Assembly (NCBI GenBank): GCA_002049455.2
Contig: KV918872.1
Span: 158,055 to 222,054, forward strand
Length of the DNA stretch: 64,000 nt
DNA from: Porphyra umbilicalis
Lineage: Eukaryota; Rhodophyta; Bangiophyceae; Bangiales; Bangiaceae
Reading direction: 5' to 3'
Shown here piece by piece: positions 35,029 to 46,439 of the stretch. A program made the translations under genes and the position numbers. Each line of letters begins with the position of its first letter. Position 1 is the first letter of the stretch. The notes under the pieces are model-generated. The model searched no databases. It was given only the letters and a program-made list of their open reading frames with translations, and was not told where the DNA came from.

Positions 35029-35595
35029 TGTGTCACAACTCCGTAGCCACGAGCCCAAAAAGGGAAGTATCCCACCGGTGCCGTCCAAAGAAAGTGCCCC
35101 CCATAGGATCACCCGATCCGGGAAAAAGGGCCGCCAAAGGTACAAGACAAAAGGCACGGTTTACTTGCCGGCGACGACGGTGCCTCCCACCGTCGTCGCC
35201 TTTCGTCTTAATAAGGGCGGAGACCGACGTGCGGGCCCAATTCCCTTTAAAGGAACTGGCCCGCACCGCCAACCAACCAAAACTACTAAATGTAATGCAA
35301 GACAAGTCCCACGAGGCGGAAAGTAGAGACGAGGGGGAAATTTGGGCCACGCACACCGCCCTGACGTGGCAGCTCGTGGTGTTGCCACGCGGGGGCGCCG
35401 GCCGCCCTCCGCGCCCGACGCCCACGGGCGGGCCCGGCGTGGCTGGGCGCGCGGCGCGCGCCCCGTCGGTATGTCGCCCGTCCCGCGCCAGATGCCAGCG
35501 GGTGAGCCGTGCTTCCCGCTGCTGCCGGGTCCGCTTGCGCCTCCCACGCCGCGCCCGCTCACCGCCAGCGCCACCCCCCGCCGGGTGGTGCTACA
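35029..35595 (-). repeat. 3' LTR of G2 (567 bp)
   Basis: In reverse orientation it aligns with the G1 LTR. It begins TGTGTCACAACTCCGTAGCC (G1 complement TGTAGCACAATCCCGTAGCC) and ends GGTGGTGCTACA. It is considerably diverged from the G1 LTRs. Confidence 0.8.
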
Positions 35596-35632
35596 TCACC
35601 TCCTCCTCAGCAGCCGCCGACCACGGCGGCCG

Positions 35633-38304
35633 ATGGCACGCCTCCGCGCAAAGGCGGAAGCGCCCGCTGCGACGCCCGCTCGGGCCACCGGCCGTTCCGC
35701 GATGGCGGCAGCGGCGGCGACGGGGCCGGCGGGCCCGGCCGCGACGGCGGCGGCGGCGGCGGGGGCGGGGGCGCGCCGGGGCACCCTCGTCAGGTCGGTG
35801 GCCGCGGAGACGGAAGGCCCCTCCCGCGGCGCGGCGGCTGCGGCGTTTTCGGCGTCCCGTGGCGTCCTGCGCATGTCGGGAAGATGCTTCCGCCTCTCAG
35901 CGCCGTCGTTGTTGCCGCCGTCGCGCTCGCCGTCTCCGCCGACGGGGTCGTGGGGAGCGCTGATCCCCGTGCCGCTGTCGGAGTTCCACCAGCGGCGCCT
36001 GGCAGCCAAGGCGGCCGCGCACGAGGCCGCGACTACAGCTTTGGCGGCAGCGCCGGCGGCTGCCCCGGCGCTTGCGCCAGTGTCGGCACCGGCGGTGGCG
36101 CCGGCGGCGCCCGCGGCGGTGCCAGCGGCCGCGCCCGCGGCGGCGCCGGTGGCAGCCGCGGCGGTGCCGCGCCTCTCGATCCCGGCGCTTGCCGCCGAAA
36201 CAGTGCGGCAGCGCAAATGGGCGCGGCGGCCGGATCTCGACCATTTGGTGCCGACCCGGCGCCGACCGAGCCTTCCTTGTGGCGCCCGCGCCGTCCGATT
36301 GGGACGTCGTCTATGCCGCGCCGCGGCTGCTGCCGCGGTACCTTGCCCGCGTGTTCGCGCACTTGGCGCATCGCCTAGCCACGGCCACGCAGGACCCTCT
36401 CCTTGGCGTGGTCCGCTTGGCGGCGGCCTGTGCCATGGTGAGCGCGTTGCTCGACACGTACGAGCGCGACCGCCGCCTATTCCGGCCACCGCCCTTGGCC
36501 GAGTGGGCGGTCGACCGCTTCGGGCCGACCGCGCTGGCGCAAGGGGATGCCCCCAAGAAGGCGTCGTTGCGCCTCTTGATGGCGGCGTGGCCACCCGTCC
36601 CTTAAGGTGCCGTTCGTCGGCGGCTGCCGTACGCGTCGCAGGGAAAAGAGCCCCCGCTTATTCCATACGCCCACCGGGGGACGCTGTTGAGCACCGAGCG
36701 TCATTGGATTGGGGTCCTCCCCTGGGCCCGCACGCCGATCGGCTCGGCTGAACCGAGCGGGCGTTGAGTGGGGAGTTGCCCGTCGAGCTACCCTACGTCG
36801 ACGTGGACGAGGGTAGCGATGGCGATGCGTCGCCCTCGCCGCCCGCGGCCAGTCGCTTGAATGGTAGGCACTGGGGCGCACCTGCCCCGTCCTCGTGGGG
36901 TGCCGCCGTCGACACGGCCGCCGCGCGGGGCGCTGCGCCTTCTACCCGCGGCGGCGAGTCGCAGCGGTCCGACCCCGGGGGCGGCAGCGCTGTCAGGTCA
37001 TCCGACGACAGGGGGCCAGCGTCCCCCGGCATCGCGGCCTTGGGGCCGCCGTCGCGGTGCCGGGTGCAGGCTACCCGACAATTTGAGGTACGTCCGTGGA
37101 CGGCGGACATCGTGACCGGCGCTGCGGCGACCGTCTCGATGGTTGAGACCGCGGGTCGCATGGCGACGGCGATCCGCCCGGTGGCGGGTCGCAAGGTTGA
37201 CCGAGTCACAGCCACGACGGCGGATGGGGCCGGTCGGCAGGCGACGGCGGCGGCGGTACCAATTGGAGCTATTGGTCGCCCGGCATCGATGCTGCCTACC
37301 CGAAAACAGCGGGTGACTACGTGTCGGGGTGCGACCACGGCAACCGTAACGGCGGTTGGGGCCGCGAGTCGCGCGGCGACGGCGGACCGTCTGATGGCGG
37401 GTCCCAGGGTTGGCCCGACAAACGCCACGGTGGCGCCTGGGGCCGGTCGGCTGGAGATGACGGCGTCGGTGCGCGTTCTGACGCCGACCGTTGGGGCGCC
37501 GAACGCGGCTATTCGTCTCAGCCTGGCCGTCATGATGGTGATGGGCGCCGATACGAGTCCGGCGATCGTCGCCGCTCGGCGGCTCCCGCGTACGGGTCAG
37601 GTCGCGACCGTGGCGGTGACAACCGGCCTTCCGGCGATGACCGGGCGGGCGCGACCGCCTACGATCGGCGTCCGGTGACCGACCACCGCAATGGCGGCGA
37701 TGGTGCGGGTGGTCGTGGCAAGGGCGCCCGCCCCACGGACGGGGGCTCGTCCCCGGCGTCCATGCCGGTCGCCGCGGGAGTCGGCACCCGGACGCGCGAC
37801 GCCCGGCGTTCGCGGCGGGCGTCGCTCCCGCCGGGGCGGATGCGGCCAGCCCCGGATGGCCTCCGCCGGGGCGCGCCCGAGGATGACGGCGTCCGGTCCA
37901 CGGCCCCGCCCGCCTGGTGCCGGCGTGAGCGCACCCCGGAAGCCGACGCGTGGCGGGTTGCGCCACGCACCGGCGCCCAAGTTGGGAGTGCGGCCCACGC
38001 GGCCGGTGACCAGGACTTGACGTTCTCGGCGATCTATCAAACCGGGGAGGCGTACGTCGCCGAGTGGGGCGCGCCGCTGCCCGGCGACCTCCGCGTGGCC
38101 CTTTGGGCGGAGTGGGGCCGCCACTCCCCGGGGTGTCGGTCGCAGGGCGCACCGCCCACGTCTCGCGCCGGCGCGTCGCAAAGGACGTCGCTCCATCCCC
38201 CGTTGTCCCCCCGTCGTATCCCCCGTTGTCCCCCCCGTCCACTCCACCCCCCTTCCCCCAGCAGAGGTCAAAGCGCGGGAGCAGGGCTCGACTTCAGGAG
38301 GTGA
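35633..38304 (+). pseudogene. Opposite-strand ORF of G2, decayed copy of the G1 antisense ORF
   Basis: An ATG at 35633 lies 37 bp from the G2 LTR, the same distance as in G1. Spread over several frames are blocks of the G1 protein: a WARRPDLDHL segment near 36220 (G1 WARVPDRDHL), DWDVVYAAPRLLP...YERDRRLFRPPPL (36298-36500), LPYASQGKEPP and YAHRGTLLSTERHW (36625-36705), LPYVDVDEG (about 36788), an Arg/Gly/Asp-rich middle (37320-37700) and SAIYQTGEAYVAEWGAPLPG with GDLRVALWAEWG near the end (38020-38120). A segment of about 200 codons present in G1 is missing after the WARRP block. Retention of the blocks in register with G1 argues that this protein was once under selection. Confidence 0.65.
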
Positions 38305-38496
38305 GGAGCTGCGTCGGCATCCGGGGGAGGCCCGCCGCACGATGGGGGGCAGGGGGGGCCCATGGGGGCGGCGTCAGCCATGGGTGGCGCATCATTGTCC
38401 GCTCGCACCCCGGGGGGCCTGTCGGAGGCCGTGTGCAGGAGGCCGCGGCAGCTGGCGCGCCGCAGATGCGGGCGCAGGGCCTCATGGGGGGCCACT
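38268..38496 (-). pseudogene. pol: C-terminal end of G2 pol, cut off by G1
   Basis: On the minus strand VAPHEALRPHLRRASCRGLL then HTASDRPPGVRADNDA matches the G1 pol end (VAPHETLRLYLRHASRRGLL, HTAADGPPGVTGDNDA). The other side of the break is at 58084. It ends at a TGA (38268-38270) and overlaps the end of the opposite-strand ORF by about 37 bp. Confidence 0.8.
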
Positions 38497-39084
38497 TGTA
38501 GCACCACCGGGATGGGGGTGGTGCTGGGAACCCCCGGCGGGGGCCGGGCGGGCGTGGCCTGCGCGTGGCAAGCAGCGGGGCGGGCGGCACGGCCGCCACG
38601 CCCCCGCGGGTGGCGCCCCGGCGCCGACTGGACAGCTGTCGGGGGCGCGGGCACCCGGGCCACGCACGAACGGCCACCAGGGCGTCGCTGGGCGGGGCGG
38701 TTATGTGGCGCGCGCGCGCCGCCGCGTGGCCACGCCAGAGGCCGCCACGTCAGGCGGTGGCACCCGGTCCCGATTCCCCCTCGTCTCTACTTACCGCATT
38801 GGGGGACTTGTATTGCATTGTACTTAGTGGTATTGGTTGGTCGGCGGCGCGGGCCAATTCCCATCAGGGGAATTGGGCCCACGCAACGGTTTCCGCCCTT
38901 TTTAGGACGAAGGGCGACGACGGTGGGAGGTGCCGTCGTCGCCGGCAAGTAAACCGTGCCTTTTGTCTTGTACCTTTGGCGGCCCCTCTTCCCGGATCGG
39001 GTGATCCTATAGGGGGCACGTTCTTGGGACGGCAGCGGTGGGATACTTCCCTCTTCGGGCCCGTGGCTACGGGATTGTGCTACA
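38497..39084 (+). repeat. 5' LTR of G1 (588 bp)
   Basis: It starts TGTAGCAC and ends GTGCTACA, a perfect 8-bp inverted pair. The first half is strongly GC-rich with a CpG-rich stretch at about 38700-38740; the second half is more balanced. It holds the uninterrupted version of the site into which copia B inserted in the 3' LTR (CACCCGGTCCCGATTC at about 38758-38775). Confidence 0.9.
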
Positions 39085-39086
39085 TT

Positions 39087-39105
39087 TGGCGCTCCGGGTG
39101 AGACC
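39087..39105 (+). promoter_or_regulatory. Primer-binding site of G1
   Basis: TGGCGCTCCGGGTGAGACC begins two bases after the LTR. TGG complements the CCA end of a tRNA, so G1 uses ordinary 3'-end priming, unlike the copia elements here. I cannot name the tRNA with confidence. Confidence 0.65.
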
Positions 39106-39205
39106 ATTGGTCAACGCCCGGTCGCACGACCCCCGGCCCCGATCTCGAGGTTGTACCGGTTCGTTGGAGGATCACCTCACGGTACGCGTCGCGGCCCCCG
39201 GGGCC

Positions 39206-39862
39206 ATGGACCGCGTCGCTTCCTCTTCTTCTTCCTCTTCTTTCGCCGGGGGCGCTCCCCGGGCGTTCGTGAGCGACGGCGACGTCGGCGCGGCCACCGG
39301 GGCCCGGATGGACGGACGGGGCGGGCTGCCCTCCTTGCCAGACCTCATCGCCCTGGGGCGAGGGGGCCCGGCGGCGTCGACGGCGGGCGGTGGTTCGGTG
39401 GCGACGGTGCACGGCACGTCGCCCTTTGACCCCGACCACTCGCATCCCGCGGCGACCGACCGAGCCGTCGCTTCAGATCAGGGGCTGACGGGGATGGCAT
39501 CCCAACGGGGCCCGGGGGGGCCCGCGAACATCCCCCGGGACCTGGCGCGTCGGAGCGGCGTTTTCGCCCCGCCGCGGCGCCGGGACGCAGATGCGATCCG
39601 TCCTCCCCCGTCGTCTGCCGCGCGCCGACGGGTGGACGCAGATGCGACGGAGCTGGATACGACGGGGCGGAGGAGACGTTCTCCGCGTGGGCGGCTGCGC
39701 GCACTGAGCGCCGTCGCGGGGCCTCGCCGCAAACGGACGGCAGCGCAGCCCAGATGGGGACCCGACCGGGACGCCGTGGGCGCTCCGTGCGCGGGTCGCG
39801 GCGATCGGGCCGACGCCGCCCCGAGACGGTCGCCGACACGACAGAGTCGCAGCTGCTCATGA
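39206..39862 (+). CDS. Upstream ORF or frameshifted gag N-terminus of G1
   Basis: An ATG at 39206 opens 218 codons of Ser/Ala/Arg-rich protein (Ser run near the start) that overlap the gag frame by about 110 bp in another frame. Two readings fit: it is the true gag N-terminus, separated by a one-base change near 39760-39860, or it is a separate leader ORF. No domain is visible. Confidence 0.4.
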   Translation: MDRVASSSSSSSFAGGAPRAFVSDGDVGAATGARMDGRGGLPSLPDLIALGRGGPAASTAGGGSVATVHGTSPFDPDHSHPAATDRAVASDQGLTGMASQRGPGGPANIPRDLARRSGVFAPPRRRDADAIRPPPSSAARRRVDADATELDTTGRRRRSPRGRLRALSAVAGPRRKRTAAQPRWGPDRDAVGAPCAGRGDRADAAPRRSPTRQSRSCS

Positions 39863-41622
39863 CCGAGATGCGACAGGAGCTGGGGGAGCTCCGCCGCCTG
39901 CGGGACCAGATCGTCGAGACGGCTTCCTCGGCAGCTGTGCCCGACGCGCTGCCCGGGCCGACTCGCGTGGCCCCGCGGGCGGGGCCGAGCGCGTCAACCC
40001 GGTCGGCGGCGCCCGCGCCCGGCTGGGCCACGTCCCCGGCGGGCGGCGTCCATGCGGGGGCCCAGTCTTCCGACAGTGGGGCGGATTCGGAAGAGACGGC
40101 CGAGCCGGCGGCGTCGATGGCGGAATTCCGCGAGTCTATCGTGGGCGAGGCGGTCCGGCGCCTGCGGCGCGACCAGCGGTTGGAGCGGGTCACAGACCCC
40201 AGGTTTGTGCCCCTGTTCAAGACGGACTCATACCGCCTGTACGACCGCACGCCCGGGTTCTCGCGCACGCAGCGGGCGCAACAGCGATATAACCGGCGGG
40301 ACCTTAAGGAAATGATGCTCGCGGAGGACCGGCGTTGGGACGCCAAGGATCGCGTGAGCGTCGTCAACTTCCTGCGGAAGCTCAAGAACTCCTGCGACGC
40401 CCTCGGCGTGGCCGATGGGGCCGCGGTGTACCTGCTTCAGTGGCTGGTCTCCGAGCCCGTCATGGTGGTCATCCGCCGCGTGGTGCCGATGGGCAGCGAC
40501 ACGGCGGCAGTGGCCGCCCAGCCCAAGTTCAAGCACATCATCCGTGAACTGCTGGAGGAGTACCTCGACGAAGACGTCCTCTCCGACCGCCTCCGCGAGC
40601 TGCAGTACGCCAAGCAGCACGCGTGGGAGACCGAGGGGCAGTTCGGGGACCGCATCGTGGCGTTGAACGCCGCCCTCGGGGCCCTCTTGGACGGCAAGGA
40701 GCTCAAGGCGGTGCTGGTGCAAGGGGTCTCCGAGTCTCTTCGGGCCGCCGCACGGCAGTACAACACGGCCGGGTGGTCGTTCACGAAATTGAAGGCCTAC
40801 CTCGATCGGGAAGGGAAGTCTGCCCGGGCCCTGCACAAGGTGAAGTTGGCACCGAAGCCACCGGCACGGAACCGGCTGTCGTTGACCCCGCGGAGCAAGG
40901 CACCCGCGTCCAAGGCCCTCGGGGGCGCCTCCCAGGCCGATGGCGACGTGGCCACGGTCGATGCGACCGCCACACCTTGGGATTGGCAGGCGGCACAGGC
41001 CGCCCTGGCCGCCCCCGAGGGAGAGAGCTCCGTGGCCTTCGTCGCCGGCACCGGAAGCCCAGCCTCGTCGAGTTGGGGCCCGACCCAGGCTCCCCGAGCG
41101 GGGTACCGCCGCACGACGGAGTTTGCGTCACCGTTGACGCGGGGGCCAGGTCCCGCCGCTTCCGGAGCCGCCGGGTCCCGGCTGGGCGCAGCAGTCCCCT
41201 TCCCGGGACGCCCCAACGTGGCGTATAGCCATGCCGGGCGGGACCCCGCTCACCCGCGCGGGTACCCCGCTGGTGGCCCTACGCGCCGTCGGGGGGCTTG
41301 CGTCGTGTGCTACGACCAGGGGCACTGGGCGGAGCAGTGCCCCATAATGACTTCGGAGCAGCACGAGCGGGCGCGTAACGCGCGGGAAGCGGTCCGGCGG
41401 GCGCGGTCGACGGGGGCTGCCGGCGCAGCCGCCCTGACTGCGCAGGCGGCCGCCACGGGGGTGCACGTCATCCACGAGGTGGAACGCAACCCGGGGGCCT
41501 ACGAGACCGACGACGGGACGACGACGGAGGAGGAGTGGCGTCAGTTGACCCAAGACGGGTCGGAAGGTGAAGCCGACGAGGCGGCGGGTGCCGCCGATGA
41601 CGAGGCCCAGGGAAACGCCTAA
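39754..41622 (+). CDS. gag: Gag of G1
   Basis: A 622-codon ORF for the capsid/nucleocapsid protein of the element. A short coiled-coil-like helix (TESQLLMTEMRQELGELRRL, residues about 30-50) is followed by a disordered stretch. The capsid-type helical region lies at about 155-370 (VVNFLRKLKNSCDALGVADG, FKHIIRELLEEYLDEDVLSD). A CX2CX4HX4C zinc knuckle follows at about 516-530 (CVVCYDQGHWAEQC), then an acidic Thr/Glu-rich tail. The ATG at 39754 is the first in frame; a longer N-terminus may lie in another frame upstream. pol follows in a different frame that is already open at the gag stop, so pol is probably expressed by a shift of frame. Confidence 0.85.
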   Translation: MGTRPGRRGRSVRGSRRSGRRRPETVADTTESQLLMTEMRQELGELRRLRDQIVETASSAAVPDALPGPTRVAPRAGPSASTRSAAPAPGWATSPAGGVHAGAQSSDSGADSEETAEPAASMAEFRESIVGEAVRRLRRDQRLERVTDPRFVPLFKTDSYRLYDRTPGFSRTQRAQQRYNRRDLKEMMLAEDRRWDAKDRVSVVNFLRKLKNSCDALGVADGAAVYLLQWLVSEPVMVVIRRVVPMGSDTAAVAAQPKFKHIIRELLEEYLDEDVLSDRLRELQYAKQHAWETEGQFGDRIVALNAALGALLDGKELKAVLVQGVSESLRAAARQYNTAGWSFTKLKAYLDREGKSARALHKVKLAPKPPARNRLSLTPRSKAPASKALGGASQADGDVATVDATATPWDWQAAQAALAAPEGESSVAFVAGTGSPASSSWGPTQAPRAGYRRTTEFASPLTRGPGPAASGAAGSRLGAAVPFPGRPNVAYSHAGRDPAHPRGYPAGGPTRRRGACVVCYDQGHWAEQCPIMTSEQHERARNAREAVRRARSTGAAGAAALTAQAAATGVHVIHEVERNPGAYETDDGTTTEEEWRQLTQDGSEGEADEAAGAADDEAQGNA

Positions 41623-41624
41623 GG

Positions 41625-44600
41625 GGCAGCCTCTTACGTGGGCTGCCCACCGATGCCGTTCACCTCAAACCCGCGCGCCGACCGGCCTACATCACGGCGG
41701 CCAGGCAGCGCGCCCTTTGGCGTTGTGGACGGGGCGTCCGGCCATTGCCGGCCTTTCGGCCCCGCATCCTGCCCCGCCCGACCGGTCCCGCAGCGGACAG
41801 TGACGCTGCGACCGTCGGCGTCGAGGGGCCAGCCCCGGTCACCGCGCCACCCACCAAGCCGGCACCCGCGACCGACGACGCCGAGATCCTGCTCGGGACG
41901 CTGCACAACTACAAGATCACGGCATCCCTGGGACGCCGGGCGTCCAACATGATCGCGACCTCCGTGGTCGTCGACACCGGCGCAGGCGCCAGCGTCATCC
42001 GACCAGAGGTCCTCCCCGACGGATGGGACGCGGCAATCACGCCGCACCCGCCCGGCGCCGGGCTCCGGCTGCGCGACGCGAACGGGAATCAGCTAGTGAC
42101 CTCGGGAACGATTTCCCTGCTTGTCCGGGCGGGAGGTCTGTGCGTGCCATGCACCTTCCATGTGGTCGCCAGCCTCTCCGTCCCCGTCCTGCTGGGATGC
42201 GACTTCCTGGACGCACAGGCCCATGCCATCCTGCCGTCGGACCAAGCGGTGCGGTGGCGGGATGGGACGGCGTCCGCGATCGTTCGGGGTCCCAATGACA
42301 AGATTGACCGCCGTGCCACGGCGTCCCGCGTCCTGCGGCTCGCATACAAGACGCAGTTGGCGCCACGGTCGGCGACGATCGCTTGGGTGCGCACCCCGTG
42401 GGGTGGCCTAGGGCAGGTCTTCGGGGCATCCCGGTTGATGACCATGTACCGGGCGACGGTCGCCAACGGGGTCCACGAGATTCTGCCCGACCTCGCCTTC
42501 CCGGTCGTGATCTCGAACTTCGGGGACTGCGAGGTAACCCTCCGCCGAAAGACGGCCATTGGCCGAGTCGAGGTGCTCACGACCGGCGTCATCGCCTTGC
42601 CCGCGCGCCCGTCGGCCGACGGGGGAGGTTCGGTGCGGGTCGACGTGCCGGCGCGCGACCCATCCTTCTGTGCCCCCCGCCCGGCCGACGCGGGGGCCGC
42701 GGCAGAACTTGCCCCGACGGCAGCCGTGGACGGGGCCCTGCTGGTGGCGGAACCCACCACAGGACGGGGCCGCCTTGAGGGGGACTCCCCCGAGGAGGCG
42801 CCCGAGCCTCCGGCACCGAACCCTCCGCGCGTGGCGGATGTCCCGCTGCCCGAGGCCCCGCCGCACCTCCACGAGCGGGTCCGGGCGGTGCTCCGCCGGC
42901 ACGAGGCGATGTGGTCAGGCCAAGCCCTGGGCGCGATCAAGGCCACGAGGCATCACATCGAGCTCACCCCGGGGGCCAAGCCCGTGCGCGTCCCGCCCCG
43001 GCGGGCCGGGCCCAAGGCGCGAGAGGCGGAGGCTGCGGAAGTCGAACGCCAACTGGCGGCCGACGTGATCGAGCCGACGTCCTCCGAGTGGGGCTTCCCC
43101 GTGGTCCTGATCCCCAAGAAGGATGGGACACTCCGGTTCTGCGTGGACTACCGCATGCTGAATGCGGTATCCAAGCGCGACTCCTACCCGCTGCCGCGCA
43201 TGGATGAGTGCATCGACAGCCTCGGGGAGGCCAAGGACTTCTCCACCCTGGACTGCAACGCCGGGTACTGGAAAGTCCTGATCGCCGATGGCGACCGGGA
43301 GAAGACGGCCTTCGTCTGCCACAAGGGGGCCTACCACTACAAGCGGATGCCTTTCGGGCTGACGAACGCGCCCGCGACATTCCAGCGGGCGTTAGACATC
43401 ATCCTGTCCGGCGTCAAGTGGCAAAGCTGCCTGGTATACCTCGACGACGTCATCGTCTACTCCAAAACGCAGGAGGCGCATGTCCAACACTTAGAAGAGG
43501 TCCTGGGGCTCCTACGGGCCGCGGGGGTCACCCTCAAGCTGCCCAAGTGCCGCTTCTTCCGGACGACGGTGGAGTACCTCGGCCACGAGATCACTCCCGG
43601 AAGCCTCGGCGTGTTGCAGGCCCACACCAAGGCCCTCCGGGAGGCGGCGTTCCCAACGACGCGCACTCAGGTGCGGAGCTTCATCGGCATGTGCAATGTC
43701 TTCCAACGGTTCGTCCCGAACTTCGCGCGGATCGCCACCCCCCTGACGGACCTCATGGGCTCGACCGCCCCGGTCACGGTGCCGCCACCGACGCCGGAGC
43801 AGCTGGTCGCCTCCGAGGAGCTGAAGCGCCGGCTGACGCAGCCTCCTGTTCTCGCCCTCCCACGCGCCGGTCACAAGTATGTGTTGGACGTAGACGCGTG
43901 CGGGACGCAAGTAGGCGCAGCCCTGCTACAGGAGCAGCAGGAAGGCGGGCTCCGCCCCGTCGCCTACATCAGCCGCGTCCTCGAAGGCGCAGAACGCCAC
44001 TTCGGTGTAACCGAGAAGGAGTGCCTCGCCGTCGTGAGGGCCTCCCTCAAGTTGAGAGCCTACCTGGAGGGCGACCGGTTCTCGGTCCGGACGGACCACG
44101 ACTGCCTCAGGTGGGTCCTCAACATCGACGGGACGGCACACGGGCGCCTCGCTCGCTGGCGCATGCGCCTTAATGAGCTCGCCTTCGACATCGCGTACAA
44201 GCCCGACCAAACCCATTGGCTCGCCGACGGGATGTCCCGGCTGGTCACGTCGGGCACCGACCACTCGGCTGACGACACGGACCTCCCCGTCTTCGCCGTG
44301 ACTAGGGCAGAGACAGCCCGGGGCCTGGAGACCGCCAACTACGTATCCGGGCCGACCACGCGCGCCATTGATAAGGGCGAGGTGGCCACGGCACAAGGGG
44401 AGGATCCCCTGTGTCGCAAGGTCGTAGAGGCGCTTAACGCTGGTCGGGCTGTGCCGTTCTTCGAGGACAGTGATGGCCTCGTGTGCCGGCGTGCCACCCA
44501 CGACGGGCTGGCCCAGATTGTTGTACCGGTGCCCCTGCGGGAGCGTGTTCTGCGGTTGGAACACGAGACCACGTTGGCGGGACACCCGGGGGAGTCCCGA

Positions 44601-44627
44601 ATGTATGCGGCCATGCGGCGGTATTAG
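41625..44627 (+). pseudogene. pol: Protease, reverse transcriptase and RNase H of G1 pol
   Basis: One open frame without a needed ATG. Protease motif VVDTGAGASVI (Asp at 41973-41975) and the flap/GCDFLD region. RT from about 42880 (HHIELTPGAKPVRVPPRR, GFPVVLIPKKDGTLRFCVDY) with the catalytic YLDD at 43437-43448. Connection and RNase H from about 43860 (YVLDVDACGTQVGAALLQ, GVTEKECLAVV, VRTDHDCLRWVL). The integrase H...H motif (LEHETTLAGH) is reached at the end, where TAG at 44625-44627 interrupts RRY*YWPGM. The G2 copy reads RRYYYWPGM, so this is a recent nonsense change. All catalytic residues of protease, RT and RNase H are present. Confidence 0.88.
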
Positions 44628-46406
44628 TACTGGCCCGGGATGGCGGCGGACGTCGTCCTCCACGTCCGCAACTGCGCAAGCTGTGCCCGCGGCCGCGTCC
44701 GGCCTCTTCGGGCGGCAGCCGCCTTGCAGCTCTTCCCAGCCACGCTGCTGTTGGACTGTGATGCTCGTCGCCGACTCCACTGGCGGTTAGCGGTTGGACG
44801 ATGGTCGGTGACCCTTATGGTACCCCACATGGTACATTTGCAAGACGTGGTCAAGTTGCACACATTTGTGTTGGGTCATCTTGGGGCGTTACTTTTGGCA
44901 TGTTTTGAATTTGATCTTCGCTTTGCTCTAGTGGCTTTTGATTTGGTGAGTGATTCGATTTGGTGCGAGGGCGTGGGCGTCGGTGTGGGCGCGAGAGGGG
45001 GGAGCACTTGGGCCGGTGGGGACTATTTGAGAGGTGCTCTCGGTTGGGAGAGGCGGGCGAACCTTAGGACAACCAACAAAGCACGTTCGCACACACACAC
45101 ACAAGCTCAAGCCACTCAACCACTTCACCGTGGTCCCCCATCCCCTATCCCCACTGCGATTCAACAGCTGCCCTTCCAGGACATCGCCACGGACCTGTTC
45201 GGGCCGCTGGCCAAGACGGCCGCCGGCAACGAGTACATCATGGTCATCACTGACCGGTTCTCCAAGCTGGTACGCGCCATCCCGATGGGTCAGATACGCG
45301 CGGTGGACTGCGCCTCCGTCCTCCTGGACTATTGGATCGGGGCCTACGGTCCCCCTGACCGGGTCCTGTCGGACGGCGGCCCCCAGTTCACCGCGCAGTT
45401 TTGGCACCAGGTGTGCAACCTATTGTCCGTCGAGGCCAAGGTGACCACACCGTCGCGACCGCAGACGAACGGGCAAGCTGAGCGGTTCAACCGCACGATG
45501 GGCCGCATCCTCGACCACTACGTCGCCGAGCACCCCACTACGTGGGATCAGCTCCTCCCGGCGCTCACGTTGGCGTACAACACGCAGCCGCATGCGGCGA
45601 CCAAGGTCGCTCCGTTCGAGCTCGTCAACCCACTGGGCGTGGCCAGCTGGTCCATCAAGGACCTGACGCGGAGGAGCCGGTACCCGGCGACGGCGCAACG
45701 GGGCACCCACGCCGAGAAGAAGGAGCAGGCTGCCTTCCTGACGCGCTTGGTGCGCCTGATCCCGCGGATCCGGGAGGCCCTAGCGGCAGCGCAGCAGCGG
45801 TACAAGCGCAACCACGATGCACGCATCCGACCCCAACCGACTGGGCTGGAAGTCGGCGGGTTCGCCTTCAAACGGCATCATGACTACAAGGGGAGTAAGC
45901 TTGGCCACCGGGCCCAAGGCCCCTTTCGCGTCGTCCGCATCGAGGGGCCCACCGCCGTGCTCGACATCAAAGGCGAGCACCGGCGGGAAAACATTGTGCA
46001 CCTGGTGCGCGCCCCGTCAGGACCCCCGGCCGAGCCGGCCCTACACCCCTCATTGGATGCCACGGTCCGGCCCCACGGGCCTAGCCCCGATGGGCACACG
46101 TATCACATCGACCAGATCCTGGACCATGCCGACGGCGAGGACGGCCGCCTCTTGGTCAAGGTGACGTGGACCGGATACGAAGAGGCCACGTGGGAGGACG
46201 CCTCCGTCGCACCCCACGAAACCCTGCGGCTGTACCTGCGCCACGCGAGCCGCCGGGGCCTCCTCCACACGGCGGCGGACGGGCCCCCGGGCGTGACCGG
46301 GGACAATGACGCGGCCGCCGCGACGGGGACCGCGCCCGCACCCTCGGCCGCGGCGGCGCCCGGGGCCCCGGCGGGCCCCGAGCCGCCGGTCGGACCGCTT
46401 GCTTAG
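44628..46406 (+). pseudogene. pol: Integrase and chromodomain of G1, with a solo LTR inside the frame
   Basis: The pol frame continues after the TAG: the CC half of the zinc domain (CASCARGR), then 141 codons contributed by the solo LTR plus target duplication, then the integrase core (FQDIATDLFGPLAKTAAGNE; LSDGGPQFTAQFW; Glu in QTNGQAERFNRTMGRIL), a GPF motif (AQGPFRVVRIEGPTAVLDI) and a chromodomain (about 46108-46240: YHIDQILDHADGEDGRLLVK, VTWTGYEEATWEDAS). Chromodomains in this family bind modified histones and steer integration. The inserted LTR separates the zinc finger from the core, so the enzyme is almost certainly dead although no stop was introduced. Confidence 0.88.
44749..45166 (+). 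mobile_element. Solo LTR of copia family C in G1 integrase
   Basis: 418 bp, TGTTGGAC...TTCAACA, matching the LTRs of element C (closest to 21844-22261, in the same left-to-right sense). It is flanked by a perfect 5-bp duplication GCTGC (44744-44748 and 45167-45171). The paralogous site in G2 (about 59112-59140, minus strand) has a single GCTGC and no insertion. Confidence 0.95.
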
Positions 46407-46439
46407 CGGACGCGCCCCGGAGTCGGCCCGCGCCGGGCA

